A DNA stretch of 64,000 bases from Actinomyces sp. oral taxon 897 (GCF_002999235.1 NZ_CP027236.1:1860001-1924000), one strand, 5' to 3'. Numbered from the stretch's first letter, positions 27,281 to 37,103 are shown. Notes: generated by a model not told the origin, from the sequence alone. Numbers and translations: made by a program.

Positions 27281-29965
27281 TTACCGCCGGGCACTGACGT
27301 ACCGGGCCAGAGCCCGACGTCGTGTCACGACGGCCGCCGTCCCCACCAGCGCCAGGACCCCGGCCAGGGTCAGGGGGACCAGCGGCGAGGCGCCTGTGCG
27401 GGCCAGGGATCCGGGGGTGCAGGGTTTGCCCGACGGGGTGCGGCCCACGATCTCCTTGACCATGGGCAGGCCGTTGGGCCCTGTCTCCCCGGTGGGCACG
27501 AGCGTGGCCGTCGAGCCGGAGCTCCTGGGCGTCGAGGAGGAGGTAGGCGTGGGGCTGGCGGGCGCCCCGGTGGGCCTGGCGGAGTTCGGGTTCGAGGCCC
27601 CCGGTGAGCCCGAGGAGCCGGGGCTGGTGGGACTGCCCGAGGATCCGGAGGACGAGTCGGGACCGGTGGCGGCGCCCACGGCGTTCACGCCCGCCGGGCT
27701 GCCACCACTCGCGACGCTCCTGACACCACCCGGGGAGGCGGTGCTGGCGCCACCGGGGGCGGTGCTGCCGGGTGCTGCCGGGCTGGTGGGCGCGGCCGGG
27801 CCGCTGGGCGCAGGGCTCGAGCCGCCGGACCCGCCGGGCGCGGGGCTGGTGGGTGCCGCGGGGCCCGGGGTCGCCGGGCTGGTGGCGCCCCCGGGGCCGG
27901 TGGGTGCGGGGCTGGCGCTGGTGGCACCTCCCACGGAGCCCGTGAGCTCCCCGCTGACGGGGGTGACCTTCATGGCGATGGTCAGCTTGTAGGTGCCGGG
28001 CTCGGTGAACATCCAGTTCTGCAGTCCCCGGGCCCCGTGGGGCAGTGTGTAGCCGGAGCTCTCCTTGTCAAAGAACAGGACGGGCTTGCCGTCCTTGTCG
28101 CGGGCGACGGCGCCGCCCAGGAAGCCGGGGCTGTAGACCCCGACCTTGCCCTTGTCGGGCCCGGAGACGGACAGCAGGGTGAACTCGACCCCGCCGGTGG
28201 TCCCGCTGACGAGGTTCTTGTGCCTGGCGCTCAATCCGAGCGACAGCGAGCCCGCACCGCCCCTGGAGGAGATGGCCCAGACCGTGGAGCCCTCGGCGGC
28301 CACGGAGGACACGTCTCCCGGCGCCTTGGTCCTGGCCGCGCCCCCTAGGGCGAAGGTCATGCTGCTGGGATCCACCCACTTGTCGTCGTCGTTCCTGACC
28401 CGGGCCAGGACGGTGCCGTTCTCCACCACGGGGCCCAGGTCGAAGCCGCCCTTATCAACGCCCCCGGCCGCGGGGGCGCCGTCGCCCACCTTGAAGGTCA
28501 GGGTGGTCACGGCCGTGTTGGCCACCGGGGCCGGGGCGGGTGCCGTCGTCTTGGGCGAGATGCCCAGGCGCTTGGCCTCCTCGGCGGTGGCCTCACGGGT
28601 AACGGTCGTGGCCAGGCAGGTCTCCGGCGGGGTGGTCGCCGAGCGCCCGCTACCGGGTGCCGTCCCCGAGCTGCGCCCCGGGCCGGGCGTGACGGCGGTA
28701 CCGGGCCTGGAGGCGGTGCCGTTACCGGTACCACCCGGGGCGGAGCCCCCGGCGCCATTGGATGACGTGGACTGCTGGCTGCCCTGAGGCGAGGCGGGGT
28801 TGGTCGGCCGGGCATCCGAGGCGCTGGCCCCGTCCGTGGGCGTCTGCGCGCTAGAGGTGGTCTCCTGCCCGTTCGAGGCTGGCTTCCGCCCGTCCGAGGG
28901 CGACTTCCGCCCGTCCAGGGGCGAGGCGGGCTGGACCCCGGGGGACGTCTCCGGCTTCTCGGTGGCCGGGCCGGGCTGCTCGGCCGGGGCAGGCTGTCCG
29001 ACCGGGCCGGGCTGGGCCTCGGGGCCCGCCCCCGACCCGGGCTGGGCGCCCCCGCCCTGGCCGACGGCGTCACCGACCGTGACGGTGTAGTCCACGGCCT
29101 CCTGGGAGGCGGCCTCGTCGCCCTGCCCCTTGTCGCCCTGCCCCTTGGGCGTCACGTGCAGGGTGTAGGTGCCGGGTTTGGTAAAGGCCCAGGTGGTGGC
29201 GCTCCCGGTGGGGCGTACGACGGCGGAGCCATTGGGGTTGACCAGGTAGCCTCTCCCGTCCTCCAGGACGGAGCCCGGCGTCCTGCCCCGACCGGTGACC
29301 TCCTGCCCGGCCCCCTCGTCCTGACCGGGCTCGTCTGAGGTGGGCTGGGTGGCCTGGGCGGCGCCGTCCTGAGTGGCCTGAGTAGCAGCGTCCTGGGCGG
29401 CGCCATCCTGAGTGGCCTGAGTAGCGGCGTCCTGTGTTGCCTGGTCCGCGCCGTCCGGGGCGGGCTGGGTAGAGGCGTCCTGGGTAGCGCTATCCGGCTC
29501 AGGCTGGGTGGCGTCGTGCGGGGCGCTACCGGGGGCGACGCCGCCCTGGCCGTCCCTGTCCAGGTCGGACCAGGCGTAGATCTTCCCGTCCTTGGAGCCG
29601 TCCTCGCCCTGGTGGGTGTACCTGACGGTCACGGACTCGCCGGCGACAGACCGGGCCTGCCAGCCCGGCACCGCCTCGGCGTCGCCGGGCTGAAGGGTGC
29701 GGAGGTAGCCCTGCTGGCCCTCGGCGACCGCCGGGGGGAGATCCTGGGCGGGCCCGGGGATGCTCAGGGCCGCACGCCCCGTGCCGTCGGGCGCGCCGGC
29801 GGGGGACGCGGTGGAGCCGTCCTGGGCGGGGCCGGAGGCGACCGGGGAGGCGGGGTCAGCGGGAGCGGCGGCGACCGGGCTCGGGGGGAGCACCAGGCCC
29901 GCCAGTGCCAGGCCGGTGACGACCAGCACGGACAAGGGGTGCGGCAGCACGTGGAAACGGGTCAT
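27281..29965 (-). CDS. LAxTG-anchored surface protein of anchored-repeat ABC locus
   Basis: This 894-aa protein has a signal peptide (about residues 1-34). It carries two copies of an actinobacterial surface-anchored domain (around residues 85-290 and 470-690), each closing with FTKPGTYTLHV or FTEPGTYKLTI. Long Ser/Pro/Gly/Ala-rich linkers connect them. The C-terminus has a sorting signal: LARTG, a hydrophobic stretch, and a basic tail. The acidic linker contains tandem ATQDGA repeats. The start at 29965 follows GGAGAGG. It is the last gene of a reverse-strand locus with the ATPase, permease and binding protein, so it is probably the wall-linked component delivering a metal or haem-like ligand (inference). 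Confidence 0.88.
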   Translation of the reverse strand: MTRFHVLPHPLSVLVVTGLALAGLVLPPSPVAAAPADPASPVASGPAQDGSTASPAGAPDGTGRAALSIPGPAQDLPPAVAEGQQGYLRTLQPGDAEAVPGWQARSVAGESVTVRYTHQGEDGSKDGKIYAWSDLDRDGQGGVAPGSAPHDATQPEPDSATQDASTQPAPDGADQATQDAATQATQDGAAQDAATQATQDGAAQATQPTSDEPGQDEGAGQEVTGRGRTPGSVLEDGRGYLVNPNGSAVVRPTGSATTWAFTKPGTYTLHVTPKGQGDKGQGDEAASQEAVDYTVTVGDAVGQGGGAQPGSGAGPEAQPGPVGQPAPAEQPGPATEKPETSPGVQPASPLDGRKSPSDGRKPASNGQETTSSAQTPTDGASASDARPTNPASPQGSQQSTSSNGAGGSAPGGTGNGTASRPGTAVTPGPGRSSGTAPGSGRSATTPPETCLATTVTREATAEEAKRLGISPKTTAPAPAPVANTAVTTLTFKVGDGAPAAGGVDKGGFDLGPVVENGTVLARVRNDDDKWVDPSSMTFALGGAARTKAPGDVSSVAAEGSTVWAISSRGGAGSLSLGLSARHKNLVSGTTGGVEFTLLSVSGPDKGKVGVYSPGFLGGAVARDKDGKPVLFFDKESSGYTLPHGARGLQNWMFTEPGTYKLTIAMKVTPVSGELTGSVGGATSASPAPTGPGGATSPATPGPAAPTSPAPGGSGGSSPAPSGPAAPTSPAAPGSTAPGGASTASPGGVRSVASGGSPAGVNAVGAATGPDSSSGSSGSPTSPGSSGSPGASNPNSARPTGAPASPTPTSSSTPRSSGSTATLVPTGETGPNGLPMVKEIVGRTPSGKPCTPGSLARTGASPLVPLTLAGVLALVGTAAVVTRRRALARYVSARR

Positions 29966-30259
29966 AGGGGAACCTCTCCAAGGACGAGAACCATTTGCGC
30001 ACCCGTACCCCGCCGCCTTCGCTGACGTGTGCAGGTCGAGAAGTCACGACGGGCGCAGCAGCCCGTGGCTGGCGGCCAGCCTACCACGGTCGCGTAATGC
30101 CTCCGTGACCCGCATGGGGTGCGGGTCCCCGCTGTCAGGGTGCGCTTTCTGGCTGGCCTCCTGCGCCCCCGGGGCGAGCCGTAGAACCCCGCGGCGGGGT
30201 GCGCTCGAGGGCTGGCGGGCAACCGCTTTGACGCATCATGTCGTCGTACACAGACGGCA

Positions 30260-31117
30260 CTAGCGACCCACCCGCCTGCGCGCCAGGAGCCCGTGACGAG
30301 GAGCGACCAGCCAGGCGGCCACGAACCCGGCCGTGAGGACCAGGACGATCGTCCCCCCGGTCGGCAGGTCAATGGACCAGGACAGGTAGAGCCCCACCAC
30401 GCTCGCCAGCGCCCCCACGAGCGGCCCCAGCCACATCATGGTACCCAGGCGGTCGGTCAGCAGCCGGGCAGTGGTAGCCGGGGTGACCAGGAGGGCCAGG
30501 ACCAGCACGTTGCCAATGGTCTGCACGGAGATGACCACCGCCAGGCTCACGGCCACGGAGAGCAGCACGTCCAGGAGGAGGACCGGCAGCCCGGCCGCGC
30601 GAGCCGTCTCCCGGTCCAGGCTCACGGCCACGATCTGGGGGTGGGGGGCCGCCACCATTGCCAGCACCACCGCCCCGCCCGCGAGCGCCACCGGCACGTC
30701 GCTGGCCGGCACGCCGGTGATGGAGCCGAACAGGAAGTCCTGGAGGCTTCCGGCGTAGCCCGGCGCCCGGGAGATAACGACCACCCCCAGGGCGAAGGCC
30801 CCCACGAAGAGGACCCCGATGACCGAGTCCTCCTTCAGGCGCCGGTTCTGGCTCAGCAGGGCCACGAGGACGGCCGTGGTCACCCCCGCGACGGCCCCGC
30901 CCAGGACCAGGGATCCCGAGAGGAGGAAGGCTACCGCCAGGCCGGGGAAGACCGAGTGGGCCACGGCGTCACCTATGAAGGCCATGCCGCGCAGGACCAC
31001 GTGGGTGCCCACCACCCCGCAGACCACGGCGGACAGGACCGCCATGAGCAGGGCCCGCGGGAGGAAGGCGAGGGTGGGGTTGAACAGGTCGGTCAGGAAG
31101 TCGATCGGGGTGAGCAC
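30260..31117 (-). CDS. Metal-type ABC transporter permease (ABC-3 family)
   Basis: The GTG at 31117 follows AAGGACA, giving 285 aa with about eight membrane helices. It resembles ZnuB/MntB permeases (VLRGMAFIGDAVAHSVFPG is the family signature). It follows the ATPase gene by 10 bases. In actinobacterial anchored-repeat loci this permease works with a cluster A-I type metal-binding lipoprotein. The substrate (zinc, manganese or other) is not revealed by the sequence. Confidence 0.92.
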   Translation of the reverse strand: MLTPIDFLTDLFNPTLAFLPRALLMAVLSAVVCGVVGTHVVLRGMAFIGDAVAHSVFPGLAVAFLLSGSLVLGGAVAGVTTAVLVALLSQNRRLKEDSVIGVLFVGAFALGVVVISRAPGYAGSLQDFLFGSITGVPASDVPVALAGGAVVLAMVAAPHPQIVAVSLDRETARAAGLPVLLLDVLLSVAVSLAVVISVQTIGNVLVLALLVTPATTARLLTDRLGTMMWLGPLVGALASVVGLYLSWSIDLPTGGTIVLVLTAGFVAAWLVAPRHGLLARRRVGR

Positions 31118-31127
31118 GAGATGTCCT

Positions 31128-31982
31128 TCAGCTGGTCAGGGCGGGGGTGGGGCTGGTGGCCGGCTCGAGGGCGACGTCGGTGGCGGTGCCGGGGGCCGGG
31201 TCAGGGGCCGCGGCGTCCTGCCCACGGGTCTGGCGCCCCAGCCCCAGGGCGGCCAGGAGGGGGTTGCCGGGGCGGACCTGGAAGGTGCGGATCCACGGGT
31301 CGGGGTCGGACAGGGCGGCGGGGGTGCCTGAGGCGATGACCGTGCGGTTGACCAGGACGAGGCGGTCGCACTCGGAGCGGGCGGCCACCAGGTCGTGGGT
31401 GGTCATGAGCAGGGCCTCACCCTCGCCGACCAGGGTGCGGAACAGGTCGGTGAGCACCTCCTGGGTGGGCATGTCCAGGCCGGTGAAGGGCTCGTCCAGG
31501 AGGAGGAGCTCGGGACGCAGGGCCAGGGCGCGGGCCACCAGGACCCGCTGGCGCTGGCCGCCGGAGAGCTCGCCCACGGGCCGGGTGGCCAGGTCGTCCA
31601 TGCCGGCGCGGACCAGGGCCTGCTCGACGGCGCGCTGGTGCTCCAGGCGGGGGCGGCGCAGCCACCCCAGTGAGCCGGTCAGGCCGCTCAGGACGGCGTC
31701 GCGCACGCTGACGGGGAAGTCCCAGGCGAACTCGTGGCGCTGGGGGACGTAGCCGATCCGGCGGGAGTCCACCGGGTGCCCGCAGACCGTGACCGCCCCG
31801 GCCCGACGGCGGACCAGCCCCAGGACGGCGCGCAGGAGGGTGGTCTTCCCGGCGCCGTTGGGGCCGATGAGGCCGACGAGCTCCCCGGCACCCACCGTGA
31901 GGTCCACGTCACTGAGCACCCGGCGGCCACCGAGGTCCACGGCCAGGCCGCTGACGCTCAGGGCCGGTGGACGGGGGCTCAC
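31128..31982 (-). CDS. Metal-type ABC transporter ATPase
   Basis: This 284-aa protein has Walker A GPNGAGKTT, signature LSGGQRQRVLVARAL and Walker B LLLLDEP, plus the His switch (TTHD). It resembles ZnuC/MntA-type ATPases. The GTG start overlaps the stop of the surface-protein gene (GTGA), so translation is coupled. An extra Ala/Pro-rich C-terminal tail of about 30 residues is unusual. Confidence 0.92.
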   Translation of the reverse strand: MSPRPPALSVSGLAVDLGGRRVLSDVDLTVGAGELVGLIGPNGAGKTTLLRAVLGLVRRRAGAVTVCGHPVDSRRIGYVPQRHEFAWDFPVSVRDAVLSGLTGSLGWLRRPRLEHQRAVEQALVRAGMDDLATRPVGELSGGQRQRVLVARALALRPELLLLDEPFTGLDMPTQEVLTDLFRTLVGEGEALLMTTHDLVAARSECDRLVLVNRTVIASGTPAALSDPDPWIRTFQVRPGNPLLAALGLGRQTRGQDAAAPDPAPGTATDVALEPATSPTPALTS

Positions 31983-33034
31983 TCCCGCCCTCCCCGGGGC
32001 TGGGCGGTCCCGGTGGGTCCCTCGGCCGTGGGCCCGACGCCGGTCCGCACCTCCCGGTCAGCACGCACCTCGGCCTGGGCCCGGGCGCGCTCGCGGGCGG
32101 TGGCCCGGGCCCGCAGGAGGATCCAGGCGCCACCGACCAGGACCAGGACCACGACCCCGCCGCCTACGAGCAGGGTGGCTCGGCTACCGGACCCGGGGGC
32201 CGGGGAGGCGTCCTGCGTGGTGGCCGGGGTGCTGGGGGTCGCCCCCGCAGCACCGGCGTCCAGGACCGCGGAGGCGTCCAGGGCCAGGGCGTCCTGGGTG
32301 GAGGTGGCGCTGCCTACGGCGAAGCGCAGGACAGTGGTGGCGCTCACGTGCCTGCCGTCGAGCGTGTCCGCGCTGAAGGTGAGGCGGGCGAGGTAGGTGC
32401 CGGGAGCGCTGAAGACCCAGTTGGCGTGGACGTGGGTGTTGACGTCCACCCACACGTCCTGGGGCGCCCCTGTCTGGGAGTCCATGAGGGGCAGGGGCTT
32501 GCCGAAGGTGCCGTTCTGGAGGAACATCCAGGCGCGCCCGGGGCCGCTGACGGGGCCGATGCTCATGGTGGCGCCCCGCTGCACGGTCCGGGTGACGCCG
32601 GGGTCCTGGGTGTTCCAGCCCAGCCAGACGACGTCGGGGTTCTGGGTCTGGGGGACGACGTACCAGCGTTCACCGGCCCTGCCGCCCATGAAGTCGTAGG
32701 CGGGGTCGGTGGGTGCGTCCATGAGGGCGGCGTCGGTGACGTGCAGGACGGTCTGGGCGGGGTCGCGCCACACCGGGGCGGGACCGGAGTCGTCACGGGC
32801 CATGACCTGCCACTGGCCGTCCACCACGCGCGGGCCGACGTCCACGTGGCCGACGTCGATGACGGCGGGGCCGCTGGCGGCGGCCTCGTCAGGGGCGACG
32901 CTCTGGGCCAGGGCGGGGTCGTCCGGGGGCGGGGTGGGGGCGGCCCCCGCCGTGCCCGAGCCCAGGACGGTGGCCAGGAGGGCCAGGACGATGGCCAGGC
33001 GCCGAGGGCGCAGGCGGGTATGACACGGTCGCAT
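31979..33034 (-). CDS. Membrane-anchored surface protein, choice-of-anchor M type
   Basis: The ATG at 33034 follows GGAG with 6-base spacing (a TTG 12 bases upstream is also in frame). The product is 351 aa. A signal peptide is followed by one actinobacterial surface-anchored domain ending in FSAPGTYLARLTF. A Ser/Pro/Ala linker and a single membrane helix near residue 300 follow, with a basic cytoplasmic tail. It lies between the binding-protein gene and the ATPase in the anchored-repeat ABC locus. Confidence 0.85.
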   Translation of the reverse strand: MRPCHTRLRPRRLAIVLALLATVLGSGTAGAAPTPPPDDPALAQSVAPDEAAASGPAVIDVGHVDVGPRVVDGQWQVMARDDSGPAPVWRDPAQTVLHVTDAALMDAPTDPAYDFMGGRAGERWYVVPQTQNPDVVWLGWNTQDPGVTRTVQRGATMSIGPVSGPGRAWMFLQNGTFGKPLPLMDSQTGAPQDVWVDVNTHVHANWVFSAPGTYLARLTFSADTLDGRHVSATTVLRFAVGSATSTQDALALDASAVLDAGAAGATPSTPATTQDASPAPGSGSRATLLVGGGVVVLVLVGGAWILLRARATARERARAQAEVRADREVRTGVGPTAEGPTGTAQPRGGRE

Positions 33035-33540
33035 TATTATCTCCAATATAGCGTGGGACAGTCTTTGACTAAGGAAAGTTTCTTGACATTATGATGTGCG
33101 CTCTTGGCGCGCGTCAGCAGGTCCTATGGACCCGATGGGCCTAACAGACCCAACAGGCCCTGCGAATCCGGCAGGCCCGCGGACCAGGCGAGCCCGCCAG
33201 CCTCGCGAGCCTGCCCGCCCCAGCGGACCCAGCAGACGTCCAGCGGACCAGGCGAGCCCGGCGGACCAGACGGGACCTGGTAGCCCCAGCGGACCAGGCG
33301 GACCCGGCATGCCCGGCAGACCAGGTGAGCCCGGCAGACCAGACGGACCCAGCAGGCCCTGGTAGCCCCGGGCCGAGCCCGCTGACCCTGGCGCCCGGAG
33401 GACCCGACCGGTAGTGACGCAGCCCATGTGGCGGTGACGCCGGCCCCGGGACGCCCTCCAGGGGGTGCCGGACCACCAGCCGGGCTGGGCACCGGCCCCG
33501 GGAGGCACCCGACCCGCCTGCCGACGGCCCAGCACCTCGG
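33035..33540. repeat. Collagen-like GXY-coding short repeat tract in intergenic DNA
   Basis: From about 33100 to 33365 the DNA is a degenerate short tandem repeat built from CCCGGCGGACCAG-like blocks. It encodes Gly-X-Y-like triplets in a forward frame (33096-33365) and in reverse frames, without a clear start, signal or ribosome site. A TTGACATTATGAT sequence near 33083 could be a forward promoter. The other bases up to 33540 show nothing else. Confidence 0.6.
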
Positions 33541-35295
33541 CTACCCGCCGGGGGTACCACCCAGGCACCGGGCCAGGGAGTTGGCGTTGAAGCGCATCAT
33601 GTCCAGGTAGGTCGGGGCGCCCTCGTCCAGGGTGTCGCCGTAGAGCGGGCACACCTGCACCCCGGCCTCGGCGGCCACGGTGCGCAGCGTGGAGCGGGTG
33701 CGCGACAGGTTGGGCTCCAGGAAGACGGCGGGCACGTGCAGGTCGGCCAGGGTGGCGGCGAGCCTGCGGCGGTCGGCCAGGGAGGGCTCGGTGGCCGGGT
33801 TGGGGGCCACGAACCCGGCCACGCTCAGGCCGTAGGCGTGCGCCAGGTAGGCGTAGGCGTCGTTGGTGGTCACCAGCTGGCGCCGTTCGGGCGGGATGGT
33901 GGAGATGGTGGAGCTCACCTCGGCGTCGACCTGGTCGAGCCGGGCCAGATAGGACGCGGCGTTGGCCCGGTAGACGGCCTCACCGCCGGGGTCGACCTGG
34001 ATGAGGCGGTCACGGATGACGCGCACGTAGGCGGCGGCGTTGTGGGCGTCGTGCCACAGGTGGGGGTCGATCTCCCCGTGGACGTGCTTGCCCAGGACCG
34101 CCTGGGGCAGCAGGTAGACCTGGCTGCCGGGGGCGCCCAGGAAGCGGTAGCCGCTGGTGGCGGGCACCTCGGCCAGGGTGCGGCTGGGCACGGAGATGAC
34201 GACGTCATCCAGGCTCCTGGCCTCCAGGCCGGGCACCGAGGCGGGCCGAGAGGGGCTGGCCGAGGCGGGCCGGGAGGGGCCGGTAGCCGGGTCGGGGCCG
34301 GTAGCCGGGGAAGGCCCGGCCGAGTCGGGACCGGCGACCGGAGAGGGGCTGGCCGAGGCGGGACCGGTAGCGGGTCCGGGGGACCGCGCCCCCGAGTCCC
34401 CGGACGCATCCGGTCCCCCGGACGCGCCCGACCCGCCCGGGGCCCCCGCACCACCGGCGTCAGCCAGCACCCCGGCGTCCACCATGAGGTCCACAGCCCC
34501 GGCCTCCAGGTCCACGGTGACGTCCGCGTGCCCGGCCTCCAGGACCTGCCTGCCCTCGGCCGCGGCGACCTGGGCGGGGTCCACCCCCACCGCGAAGACG
34601 GCGGTGGCCTCCCCCACGGGCACGGGCCGGGCCCCCGCGCGGGTGCGCAGGGACGCGCTCAGGTGGACGCGGTAGACGCCCGGGGCGGTAAAGGCCCAGC
34701 TCATGTGCTGGTGGGCGTCGGCGGGCAGGGTGGAGGTGTCCTGGCGGTAGCCGTCCCCGGCGTCGAAGCCGTCGGAGGAGGTAAAGCCCACCTCGGGGGC
34801 ACCGAAGGTGGTGGTCAGGTAGGCCGAGGCGTCCCCCGGACCCTCCACGCCGGTGACGCTCAGGTCCACTTGGCTGGCGCGGTCGGCGCCGTACCGGCTG
34901 CCGGTGCCGGCCACGCGCATGCCCAGCCACACGGCCTCCAGGGCGCGGTCCTCCACCAGGGGCAGGATGGTGGCCCCCTCCTTGGAGGCCTCCTCGGCGA
35001 TGGACACCGACACGGCGCCCCGGGGGAGGTTGGCGTCCAGGGTGCGGATAATGGCGTGCTCCTCCAGCAGGAGGTAGTTGGAGAAGGCCAGGTCGGCGTA
35101 GGCCACGTCCCGCACGGTACGCAGGCCGGGCTCGTAGGAGTGGGGGTCGGCGCCGTCGGGCACCATCTGGGTGACGGTGGCCCGGTCCCCGGCGACGTTG
35201 CGCACCAGGTCGGCGAGGATGCCGGTGGTGGTCACCACCCGCAGCTCGCCGTCGGTAGCGGGGTCAACACCGCGTCCCAGGCCGCAGCCCGCCAC
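33541..35295 (-). CDS. Anchored-repeat ABC transporter substrate-binding protein, signal peptide missing
   Basis: This 584-aa protein contains a cluster A-I metal-binding fold. The N-terminal half includes VVTTTGILADLVRNVAGD and the C-terminal half includes a DPHLWHDAHNAAAYVRVI segment and an NDAYAYLAHAYGL segment. A surface-anchored domain (about residues 115-245) is inserted between the halves. That fits the known anchored-repeat ABC binding proteins. A low-complexity Pro/Ser/Gly/Ala stretch (about 270-370) follows. The GTG start lies directly after a TAG in the same frame, and the protein begins VAGCGLG, which looks like the lipobox itself. The preceding hydrophobic signal region is absent, so the gene appears 5'-truncated or frameshifted. 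Confidence 0.82.
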   Translation of the reverse strand: MAGCGLGRGVDPATDGELRVVTTTGILADLVRNVAGDRATVTQMVPDGADPHSYEPGLRTVRDVAYADLAFSNYLLLEEHAIIRTLDANLPRGAVSVSIAEEASKEGATILPLVEDRALEAVWLGMRVAGTGSRYGADRASQVDLSVTGVEGPGDASAYLTTTFGAPEVGFTSSDGFDAGDGYRQDTSTLPADAHQHMSWAFTAPGVYRVHLSASLRTRAGARPVPVGEATAVFAVGVDPAQVAAAEGRQVLEAGHADVTVDLEAGAVDLMVDAGVLADAGGAGAPGGSGASGGPDASGDSGARSPGPATGPASASPSPVAGPDSAGPSPATGPDPATGPSRPASASPSRPASVPGLEARSLDDVVISVPSRTLAEVPATSGYRFLGAPGSQVYLLPQAVLGKHVHGEIDPHLWHDAHNAAAYVRVIRDRLIQVDPGGEAVYRANAASYLARLDQVDAEVSSTISTIPPERRQLVTTNDAYAYLAHAYGLSVAGFVAPNPATEPSLADRRRLAATLADLHVPAVFLEPNLSRTRSTLRTVAAEAGVQVCPLYGDTLDEGAPTYLDMMRFNANSLARCLGGTPGG

Positions 35296-35522
35296 CTACC
35301 CCCGCGAAGCGACAGTCACCCCAGCACTCGCGCGCCCGCCTGTCCCACCAATGCGGTCGCGACAAGACCGTTAAAGCAACCCCGAAAAGGCGTCCGCGGC
35401 GTCTCCTGGCACGGATCCGGGTGGTGGAGGTGTCTGTCGAGCTCTCCCGGCACGAACCCGAGTAGTTTGATACAACTCTTTAGGTAGTCTGCCGCCTGTC
35501 TGCTGGCTCGGATCCGTGTACG

Positions 35523-35653
35523 TGTCGCAATCTGAGGATCAGGGCGATAGGCACTCTCTGCCGCGTTGGACCCCAAGCCTCTGACCTGCGTGGACATTGG
35601 GTGTACAAAGCTGAGAACGGGGTGGGGTCGGCTCTGATCCTCAGATTGCGACA
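35523..35653. mobile_element. Small element with perfect 20-bp terminal inverted repeats
   Basis: TGTCGCAATCTGAGGATCAG (35523-35542) is perfectly inverted at 35634-35653. The 91-base interior has no gene. The total length is 131 bp, MITE-like. No target duplication was obvious. It sits just upstream of the truncated binding-protein gene, whose own 5' end is missing. The whole gap 35296-35823 otherwise has no gene. Confidence 0.6.
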
Positions 35654-35823
35654 GAATCGGACACCCGGCCTCACCAGGGCCGTGTATAGCCTCCCCTTAT
35701 CACCCTCGACGGCGCAGGACGCACCTGTGTCGGGCGTGCCGCAGGCCGGACAGACGGATGCCGGGTAGGCTCGGACACGACACGACTACGCGCGTCGCCT
35801 GGCTACGCGAGGAGGGACACCTT

Positions 35824-36939
35824 ATGGGATCTCGGCTGGTCGTGGCGATCCGGTCCGAGACGGGCTGGGAGCTGTACTACGATCACTGGGCCGCCCAGAC
35901 CATCGGGCAGGACATTGCGATCAACGGCTTTGAGAAGACCCTGAAGAGAGTCCGGGCAATGGTCCCCCTGGGTGACTCTCTGCATGAGTGCGTGAAGTCG
36001 ACGCTGATAGAGGGAATGCTCCTGATCGACATGGCGACGAAGCACGTCACATGGGCCGAGGAGAGTGACGGCCTGTACATGCCGCGCCTCATTAACGCAC
36101 TCGTGGAGAACAGCTGGCCGGGGTGGACGGCTATCTGGTCCGCTGAGAGCACCGACGGGGTGCTCCAAGCAGCTGGCATCGACCCCGCCGATATCTTCGC
36201 AGAAAAGCACTACGCCACCAGGACGCTCGAGGGCTCCGCGTGGTTCGGGCCTTGGGATGATTTCGGGGACTCAGGCGTGTTCTCCATCCGTCTTGACGAT
36301 GGGCAACTGGTGGTGTGGCGGGGTCTCGGCGATCTCGATGCCGTCACCAAACTCGGGCCGGACAATATGCGCCAGCACACGCTCACCGTCCTTGAACGGG
36401 CCCGGGCCGGTGAGCCCCTGCTGTGGGACGAGCAGAACGAGGGCGCATTCGAGGAGATCCCCGATACCGGCATACACATTGACTTCCCGGCGCGCGAACT
36501 GCGTTGGTGGTCAATCTCGGGCGAGTACACCAGTCCATGCCCCTTTAAGGAGATGTGGCCGGGCTGGACCACCGAGTCCATGGGTGACAACTACGAGTGG
36601 CAGGCGCAGATTATCGGCCGCACACTGCGCAGCTGGGCCGACGATGTCGAGGAGTGCCGTCAGCAGCTAGCCAGTGCCATTGATGAGGGCGAGCGCCCCA
36701 ACCCCATGTGGGGCATGGTGGAGGCCATGACGGAAAAAGGGCACAAGATAGACGTGTACGCCGTCGCGGCCGAGTTCGTGCCCGCAAGCTTCGACGCCAC
36801 CAGCTACTCGGCGCTCGACTTCCTCGACCAGCTCAAGGATGGCGCCCCGCTACCGCCAGCACGCATTATCACCCGAGACGGACGGATCAAACCGCCTCTT
36901 GTCGCGGACCGGCTTCTCACGCCGAAAGCCCGGCCGTAA
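35824..36939 (+). CDS. Unrecognised 371-aa protein
   Basis: The ATG at 35824 follows GAGGAGGGA, an excellent ribosome site. The soluble 371-aa product has no signal or membrane segment. Trp-rich patches are present (for example SWPGWTAIW and ELRWWSISGEY). I do not know this family. The base composition is less GC-rich than in most neighbours, and the gene lies between a MITE-like element and an IS relic near a CRISPR remnant. It was probably acquired by transfer (inference). Confidence 0.7.
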   Translation: MGSRLVVAIRSETGWELYYDHWAAQTIGQDIAINGFEKTLKRVRAMVPLGDSLHECVKSTLIEGMLLIDMATKHVTWAEESDGLYMPRLINALVENSWPGWTAIWSAESTDGVLQAAGIDPADIFAEKHYATRTLEGSAWFGPWDDFGDSGVFSIRLDDGQLVVWRGLGDLDAVTKLGPDNMRQHTLTVLERARAGEPLLWDEQNEGAFEEIPDTGIHIDFPARELRWWSISGEYTSPCPFKEMWPGWTTESMGDNYEWQAQIIGRTLRSWADDVEECRQQLASAIDEGERPNPMWGMVEAMTEKGHKIDVYAVAAEFVPASFDATSYSALDFLDQLKDGAPLPPARIITRDGRIKPPLVADRLLTPKARP

Positions 36940-37103
36940 CCATCTGCCACCAAGAGCGACCTCTTGGACAATATCAGGCTGGTGGCCACATCCAGACTAT
37001 GCCCGGCCACAAGATAGAAAGAAGGCTGCGAGCGTAGAGACCGTTATCTCACGATCAGGCCCCGGACGACGCTTTAATAGGAGTGACCGAGAACAATACG
37101 TCA

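Noticed and set aside
33096..33365. Collagen-like protein gene
   Set aside because: No ribosome site, no signal peptide and no stable G-X-Y register; treated as a repeat tract.
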